64,000 bases of DNA from Melitaea cinxia (taxonomy: Eukaryota > Arthropoda > Insecta > Lepidoptera > Nymphalidae): NCBI RefSeq assembly GCF_905220565.1, contig NC_059419.1:6067326-6131325 (forward strand). Direction: 5' to 3'. The notes below the pieces were generated by a model. The model had not been told where the DNA came from. It saw only the letters and a program-made list of their open reading frames with translations, and ran no database searches. Shown piece after piece: positions 26,101 to 35,100 of this stretch. The position numbers and the translations under genes are program-made. Position 1 is the stretch's first letter, and every line of letters starts with the position of its first letter.

Positions 26101-29100
26101 TATTATTTTGGTACGTAGTTTCAAATCCTATTTCATCATAATTATAATAATGGACAGCCATCAACTAATGAACAATTATATCGAATTTAATTAATTAAAA
26201 TTGGAGTGATGAAAAAAATAGTGATGAAATTTTCATTCTCAACTTTTTATGAAATTACGTAATTATTTTCCCTTCTATCAATTTCAATATCACTTAACAT
26301 TGGCACAAATTAAAATGGCTCTAAAAAATAAAGTGTTATTATTTATTAAGGTTAGTTATCAAATTAAATGTATTTCGGCTCAAATCTTCTTATGTATCTG
26401 TTAATTATTCTGAATAAGTAAATAAATATCTACACGATACACACACGGTCGTCTGTTCCTAAAGTAAGCAACTTAATGCTTGTGTTATATGTAACAGCCG
26501 ACTGGTATAGCTACATTTTATTTTTCGATAAGCATACTAATAATACATATATAAATAGGTAGGCTGGTAGGGCACAGCAGGAATTTCCTGTTCAAAATAT
26601 AGAGCAGCCCGACCTTACAGAAGATCACAGCAAAATAATACTGTTTTCAAGCAGTATTGTGTTCCTGTTGGTGAGTAAGGTGACCAGAGCTCCTGGGGGG
26701 ATTGGGGATTGGGTCGGCAACGCGCTTGCGATGTTTTTGGTGTTGCAGGTGTCTATAAGCTACGGTAATCGCTTACCATCAGGTGAGCCGTACGCTTGTT
26801 TGCAGACCTAGTGACATAAAAAAAATAATAATTATTATTTTATTTATTAATGCATAAAAAAACTTAAAACTAACATTACGGTGAAACCCAATGCGTTAGT
26901 TAAGATGATCACAAATTCTACCTCTATCTACACATTTTTGTATACAAATAACATTAAATTTAACAAATAATTTAATCAATTCAATAAAATCAGTAAAAAA
27001 AATTAATAATTTTAAGTCTAACTAATTAAATAATCACACAAAAAAAATCATAAAATTCATAAAAATAATACATTATAATTATAATAGACGTGGTTATTTT
27101 GCTCTAGATAATATACTTAGGCGGGTCCCCAGCAGCAGTTTACAAGCAGCTAACAGAAGGTTCGTGGTCGCTCCTGAGCTTCCGAGACGCGTCCGGCGGA
27201 CCTCCTCTCTTTGACATATCCCTATTGGACGTGTTACATGGAATAAAAGTGGCCCATGACGCTAAGTTCTTTGATTTCGAACACTTCGATGCTGAGCAGT
27301 ATTTGTTTTATGAGGTATGTTAGTTAAAAAGTGTAATATTTATCGTCTTTTAATCATAAAAAGTATTGTAGGCTACCTGGCATTTATTATTTGTTTATGT
27401 ATATTATATTTATTTGTATTTCACATATATTAACTTTTATTATTTAATTTATAAAATATTATTTTTTATATATATTTAATAAACAAGCATATCCGCACGA
27501 TACCCGTAGTATACGGCGTATTTGACATTACTTATTTCTCTCACAATTTTTAAATTCAAACTATTTTGTCATTTCTAAGAGAACGCTCTAGAAAGAGCAC
27601 AGAGCGCATGATCGAGAATTTTGACAAGGGCTAGCGAGAAAAACGTAATTTGGTTTTGTAATAAATAAAATTGTGGATATCGGATATCTATATTGTTCGA
27701 GTGCTAAACTGTTAAATAAATATATTGTTTAACTCCTAAACTGGTGACCCCGCTTTTGAACGATGGATAATGAATATCAAGATGCGTGTAGCGGTACCGC
27801 GCCGACAGAAAAATCTATCGATAATGATATTGAAATTTTTAAAGTTGGCGCTAGACTCCCCCCGTTCTGCCCGGAGGAATCTGAGCTTTGGTTTGCGCAA
27901 GTAGAAGGGCAGTTCACAATTTCTAGGATCACAAGAGATGCTACAAAATTTTATTATGTAGTAGGCCAGCTTGACAACGAAATTTCCAGAGAGGTAAAGG
28001 ATATTATTATTAGTCCACCACCTACTAACAAATTTTTAAAGCTGAAGACCGAGCTGATTAAGCGGCTAGCGTCATCTAAGGAAAAGAAAATTAAGCAGCT
28101 TTTGATGCACGAGGAGCTTGGAGACCGTAAGCCCTCTCAATTTTTGCGCCACTTGAAGAGCCTTGCTGGTGCCAATGTTCCTGATGACTTCCTACGGACC
28201 ATTTGGGTTAGTCGTCTCTCGCACGGAATCCAGACAGTGCTCGCAGGCCAACCATCTTCAACCTGCATCGACGATCTGGCAGATTTAGCTGATCGTATCC
28301 ACGAGTTAGCTACTCCGTCACCCATGGTGGCGTCTGCGAGCCAACCCCAAGCCAGTTCCAGCTCAGCCGTTGAAGCACTTGCAAGAGAAGTCGCCGAACT
28401 TCGGAGACAGTTCCAGCAACTAGCGTCGGAAAGAAGTAGATCCAGTACCAGACCCGCAAGATCATCTCAGCGCAGATCTGCATCCAGGTCTAAACGATCG
28501 CAGTCAAACTTCAGGAAGTACCCACTTTGCTGGTACCACTGGAAGTTTGGAGTGAAAGCCAGCAAATGCGTAAAACCCTGCGACTTCAAGGAGGGAAACG
28601 CCAGGGGCAGTCAATAATGGCGACTGCTGACTGCCCATCCTTTGCTACTGGTCGCCTATTTCTCACGGATCGAGCTTCGAAGGTGCAGTTTTTGATCGAC
28701 ACAGGAAGCGATCTAAGTGTCTACCCTCGGTCCCTTCTTCGATATCGTCGTGCCAAAACGAACTACAATCTGTGTGCTGCAAATGGTTCTATTATAGCTA
28801 CATATGGTTTTGTACACTTTAATCTAGACTTTGGCTTGCGAAGATTGTTTAATTGGCGATTTGTTGTAGCCGATGTAACAAAACCTATAATAGGCGTAGA
28901 TTTTTTGAACTTTTATGGTCTCATTGTTGATTGTCGTAACAAACGCTTGTTAGATTGTATAACTTCACTTTCATCCACAGCCAAAGTCGTTAGTTGTATT
29001 AATATAGCCTCTGTCAAAATCTTGACCGGTGAGACTCGGTATCACAAAATTCTTGAGGAATTTCCCGAAATCACCCGCCCAAGTGGTACATATCGCGACA

Positions 29101-32100
29101 TTAAACATAATACTGTACACCATATTCGCACCACTCCAGGCCCTCCAGTATCTTGTACTCCACGTAGATTAGCACCCGATAAACTAAAAATTGCTCAACA
29201 GGAGTTCGAGGCTATGCTTGCTAATGGGACGGCTCGACCTTCACAGAGTCCTTGGGCATCTCCTCTTCACCTAGCGCCTAAAAAGGACAACAGTTGGCGT
29301 CCCTGTGGTGACTACCGTATGCTAAATGCCCGAACTGTACCTGACAGGTATCCGATTAAACACATCCACGACTTTGCACACAATCTTGTGGGCTGCAAAA
29401 TTTTCAGCACCATCGACTTACTGAAGGCATACAATCAGATACCTGTCGATCCAGCAGACATTCCGAAGACCGCGATTACTACCCCATTCGGTCTATACGA
29501 ATTCCCTTTCATGACCTTCGGACTCCGGAATGCGGGTCAGACCTTTCAGAGGTTTCTAGACGAAGTCACAAGAGGTCTGGACTTTGTCTTTGTTTATCTG
29601 GATGACATCTTAGTCTTTTCCAAGGATGAGGAGCAGCACGAACACCATCTCCGCCAAGTTTTCACCAAGCTAAGAGAATATGGCTTGCTAGTGAATACGG
29701 CAAAATGCGTTTTCGGTGTGCCTGAGGTAAAATTTTTAGGTTACTCAATCTCCGAGAACGGCTCCAAACCATTGGAATCCAAGGTACAGGTGATTAAAGA
29801 GTTCCCAACTCCAACCACGGTACGTCAGCTCAGGGCATTTTGGGGCATGCTCAATTTTTACAGGAGATTTCTTCCTAAAGCAGCGGCAGTCCAGGCTCCA
29901 CTACATGCGTTGCTGACGGGTTCTGTCAAAGGGTCACAACCTATTAATCTTAATGGGGAGGCCCTTGAAGCCTTCATCGCATGTAAGAACAGCCTCGCAG
30001 AGGCAGCTTTATTAGCACACCCCGACTGTACTGCTAAACTTGCCTTGGTGACAGATGCCTCCGATAAGGCAATTGGTGCAGCCCTGCAACAGTACAAAAA
30101 CGGGGCATGGCAGCCACTAGCTTTCTTCTCGCGGAAGCTGAGCCCATCACAGGTGAAATATTCACCATACGACAGGGAATTGCTCGGCATATATGAAGGC
30201 ATAAAATATTTCAGATTTATGCTCGAGGCCCGGCATTTCGTCATCTATACTGACCATAAGCCGATCAGTTTTGCATTCCATGAAAGGAAGAAAAACTGTT
30301 CACCTAGACAGTATAGACACCTCGATTTCATAGCTCAATTCACATCCGATATCCGACACATATCTGGCAAGAGTAACGTAGTTGCCGATACCTTGTCGAG
30401 GATTGAAGAACTAGGTAAACCGGTTAGTATCGAGAACATTGCCCAAGCCCAATCGTGTGACTCAGAGCTCCAAACTCTTCTAACAGCAGGTTCATCTCTG
30501 CGTTTAGAGAAGCTGACGGTACCTGGAAGTCGAGTTCCGCTGTATTGCGACGTCAGTACATCGACTTCTAGACCCTATGTACCCAAGATTTTTCGCAAGC
30601 AAGTCTTTGAGAGCCTTCACTCGCTGAGTCATCCTGGCGCTAGTGCGACTATAAAACTCGTTGCAGAACGATTCGCTTGGCCTGGGATACGCAAAGACTG
30701 CCGTGAATGGGCTCGCGCGTGTCTAGCATGTCAGAAAGCCAAGATCAATCGACACGTTACTTCACCTCTCGGTACGTACACCTTGCCTAAAGTTCGTTTC
30801 ACCCAAATCCACATTGACATTATTGGCCCTTTACCACTTTCGCAAGGCTATCGGTATTGTCTAACGGCGGTAGACCGATTTACTCGGTGGCCGGAAGCAG
30901 TGCCGATCGCAGATATTACTGCGGAAACAGTGGCCCAAGCACTCCTGTCAACGTGGATCGCTCGATTCGGTTGTCCATCTAGAATTATAACCGACCGTGG
31001 TCGTCAATTTGAGTCGGCGTTATTTCAGTGCCTCTCAAAGACCGCTGGTTTCGAGCATAAGCGCACTACTGCGTATCATCCAGCGTGCAATGGCATGGAG
31101 GAAAGATTCCACCGTCAACTCAAAACTGCCATCGTTTGTCATGCTAATGACAGGTGGACGGAATCTCTGCCATGGGTTCTCCTAGGCACTCGTAGTGCCT
31201 TCAAAGAGGATCTTCAGTCCTCATCTGCTGAGCTTGTTTACGGGGAGCCGTTAAGATTACCAGGCGAATTCTTTCAGCCTACTGACGGCGGTACAACGGA
31301 TCTCTCTGACTTCTCCGCTCGCCTTAAACAGATCGCATTACGATTGAAACCTTCGCCCGCTTCTCGTCACGGTAGCCCGAAAGTCTTTGTTTATAAAGAA
31401 CTAGCTACCACCGATCACATTTTCCTCCGTGAAGACGCATCGCGTGGTTCTCTCCATCCTGCATATTCAGGCCCCCATAAGGTTTTGTCAAGGGATGACA
31501 AAGTTTTCAAAATACTTTTAAAAGGTAAAGAGGTCACGGTATCAATAGACCGCATTAAGCCGGCCTTTATACTGTCTGACCCTACAAATTCCGAACCAAA
31601 ACCTTCGCCAGATGTTCAGAAACAGCATACAACTCGTTCTGGACGTCGAGTTCATTTTCCAGATTTTTATCGCCCTTGACGGTCTCTGGAGGGGGGTGGT
31701 GTAGGCTACCTGGCATTTATTATTTGTTTATGTATATTATATTTATTTGTATTTCACATATATTAACTTTTATTATTTAATTTATAAAATATTATTTTTT
31801 ATATATATTTAATAAACAAGCATATCCGCACGATACCCGTAGTATACGGCGTATTTGACATTACTTATTTCTCTCACAATTTTTAAATTCAAACTATTTT
31901 GTCATTTCTAAGAGAACGCTCTAGAAAGAGCACAGAGCGCATGATCGAGAATTTTGACAAGGGCTAGCGAGAAAAACGTAATTTGGTTTTGTAATAAATA
32001 AAATTGTGGATATCGGATATCTATATTGTTCGAGTGCTAAACTGTTAAATAAATATATTGTTTAACTCCTAAAGTATAAAAAATAATATTATACACCTCT

Positions 32101-35100
32101 TAACCTTCCATAGAATTGGTGAAAACAAAATACTATTTGATACCTTATTTGATTACAGAAAGTGGAAAACGGTGATCTCAATTGGATAGTACCGGGTAAA
32201 ATGCTGGCGTTTTCCGGTCCTCACCACAGGTCTCGACTCGATCGCGGCTATCCGCTCCATAGTCCAGAACATTACCACGAATATTTCAAGAAACACAATG
32301 TCACCACAATAGTACGATTGAACAAGAAGTCGTACGACGCTAAACAGTTTACTGGCCATGGGTTTGAACATAGGGAATTGTTTTTCGTTGACGGATCAGT
32401 GCCATCGGATTTGATTGTGAATAGATTCATTCGCATAGCTGAAGCAGCTAAAGGTGCGGTTGCTGTACATTGTAAAGGTAAATGAAATATTTTTATTTCT
32501 GATACCTACGAGGATATGACATTAAAGAATTACAACGTAAGATGTAATGTGTCTTAAGCTTTTTGCGGCTACTTATATTGAGGTAAAGCGCAGCAGGAAA
32601 TAACCTGCTCAAAATCTGAAGCAATCTAGCTGGGGAAGTACCTCGACTTTGCAGAAGATCACACTGCTTTCAAGCAGTATTGTGTATCTATGGTGAGTAA
32701 GTAGACCAGACCTCCTGGGGGAATTGGGGAATTGGGGTTAGAGTCGGAAACGCGCTTGCGATGCTTGTTGAGTTGCAGATGTCTGTAAGCTACGGTAATC
32801 GCTTGCCATCAGATGAGCCGTATACCTGTATGCAAACCTAGTTGTATAAAAAAATATTATAACAATTTACATTAAATAGAATTTTGGTAGCGAGAGGAAC
32901 GTGATGTGAAGAATCACGTCCGCCATCGAAAAGGGAGGATCCTCTGACCAGACAGATCTTGTGTCTGGTGGGCTAACACCCCAACGGTTGCTGTCGGGAT
33001 CTTGTATATATACTCAAACACTATGATAACTTTGATAGCGCGATGTAGGATACGTCAGTTTTCTCTAGTTTGTATGCCGCGCGATAGATGTCGCTACAGA
33101 ATCTACTCTAATAGAATAAAACTTTATCTTTCTTCGCACCAATTTTTAAACTTTTAGGCTGGCACAATTAAAGAATATGTTATTTACAGCTGGTCTGGGA
33201 AGAACGGGTACATTGATCGCGTGTTACATGATGAAGCACCACGGATTTACAGCACGGGAAGCGATAGCGTGGCTCAGAGTGTGTCGACCGGGCTCTGTTA
33301 TTGGACACCAGCAGTGGTTTCTTGAGAAGTGAGTATCATCAATCATTACAGCCTATACAGTCCACTGCTGGACATAGGCCTCCACAAGTTCACGCCAAAA
33401 ATAACGCGAACTCATGTGTTTTGCTCATAGTCACCACGCTGGGCAGGCGGGTTGGTGACCGCAGGGCTGGCTTTGTCGCACCGAAGACGCTGCTGCCCGT
33501 CTTCGGCCTGTGTATTTCAAAGCCAGCATTTGGATGGTTATCCCGCCATCGGTCGGCTTCTTAAGTTCCAAGGTGGTTGTGGAACCTTGTTATCCCTTAG
33601 TCGCCTCTTACGACACCCACGAGAAGAGAGAGGATGGCTAAATTCTTGAGTGCCGTAGCTACACAGCACGCAGAAGTGAGTATGTTTGTATATAATGAGA
33701 CAATGAGACTAATTACAATCCGCTATGAGCCAGTTTACAAAAAAGTTATACGAGTAATAAGTTCCTATCATAAAAAAAATTGTTGACATCATTTTTGTTT
33801 AACAGCGTATACATTATTAGCGTATACACATTATGATATCTATACTAATATTATAAAGCTAAAAAGTTGGTTTTCAGGAACTACTGTTTTGAATAAAAAA
33901 AAAATATTTTTGTGTTGGATAGCCTATTTACTGAGGAAAGGTAAAGGTGTTTTGTCTCAAATTAACGGGTATGAAACCGCGGGGAATAACTATATGTAAT
34001 ATAAAGTGCTATAAGCCTAAAAATTAGATCAACATTCGGTTTAGAATGTGGGGTATTTTAACTTTGGCTTCTTTTGTAGGATTATAATACTATAATTGGA
34101 TCAAGCAAGAATGAACGCTATCGATACGTTCATAAATAAATAAAATTTTAAAGAAATTCACATTTAATATAATTCATTAAGTTAAATGTATTTTTTATTT
34201 GGTCTTGTATATTCAAATATGTCTGGTAGTGATGTACGTAAGTAATATGTTGTCCCCAGTATTCAGCCCCGTATGCACGCTCTAGGCGAAGCGTACCGAC
34301 GTCGTCTGAACATAACATCGTTTCCTGTTTTCACTCGCGGTATCTACAGCGACTTGCCACCCGAACCTATTAAGGAAGCAGAAGAAAAACCGGTGTCTTT
34401 GCAGACTATACTTAATAGCAAGAATGCTAACAAGGTAAGATATTCATTATTGGACAATTTTTAAGTGATTTTAAAAAAAGAAGGAGGTTCTCAATTGACT
34501 TTTTTTTATCTCGTCATAAATTTTTACACATTGTACCGATTTTGATCTTTTTGAAGTTATACTTCTTTTGTAAATTTTTACGATGCGCGCGCACACCGTC
34601 ACGTGAAACCGACACTCTGAAATTAGCTAGTCAACGAAGAAGAAGTTAGTAACGTGAAGTTAGCTAGCCAATGAAGTATAACTTCTTACGTGCGTACATA
34701 AGTACACACACACTTTTTTTATCTAAAGCCGGAGCTTGTCACGTGTTCCAACATAAATTAATTGATCGCGATTTTACGGGTACTTTTTGAATTATTTATT
34801 AACAATTATGAAATACTCCAGTACAAAATTCTCTATAATCGTATTACTTGAAAATGGGCTGTATTAAACATAACCGTGTTTCCGTTTCAGTTGGACAATG
34901 CAAACGTTCTGAATGCAAATGTAACAGACTCAGAAAATAACGTGACATCGGTGATCGGAAAATATAAAACAACAGCTACGCCAATGTTGCCAACTAAAAC
35001 CGTATTCACACCTAAACTGAATTACATGATGCCAACGAACAACATTCGGAATGCCAATAACACTAATTTAAAGCCCCAACCGCGTATCATGAACGCTTCT

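Larger units (their letters stand above)
27367..32073 (+). mobile_element. Complete Ty3/Gypsy LTR retrotransposon in a CDC14 intron
   Basis: 4,707 bp: 5' LTR 27367-27740, primer-binding site, gag 27763-28617, pol 28527-31679, polypurine tract, 3' LTR 31700-32073. Domain order PR-RT-RNaseH-integrase identifies Ty3/Gypsy. There is no env-like frame. The LTRs read as identical over 374 bp and both frames are open, so the copy is young and may be active. GTAT (or AGTAT, depending on the exact LTR end) occurs immediately before 27367 and after the 3' LTR as the target duplication. It sits in the same direction as CDC14 and makes up all but about 137 bp of its host intron. Confidence 0.93.

Noticed and set aside
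29858..30244. Minus-strand open frame within pol
   Set aside because: Antisense shadow of the RNase H region of the Gypsy element.
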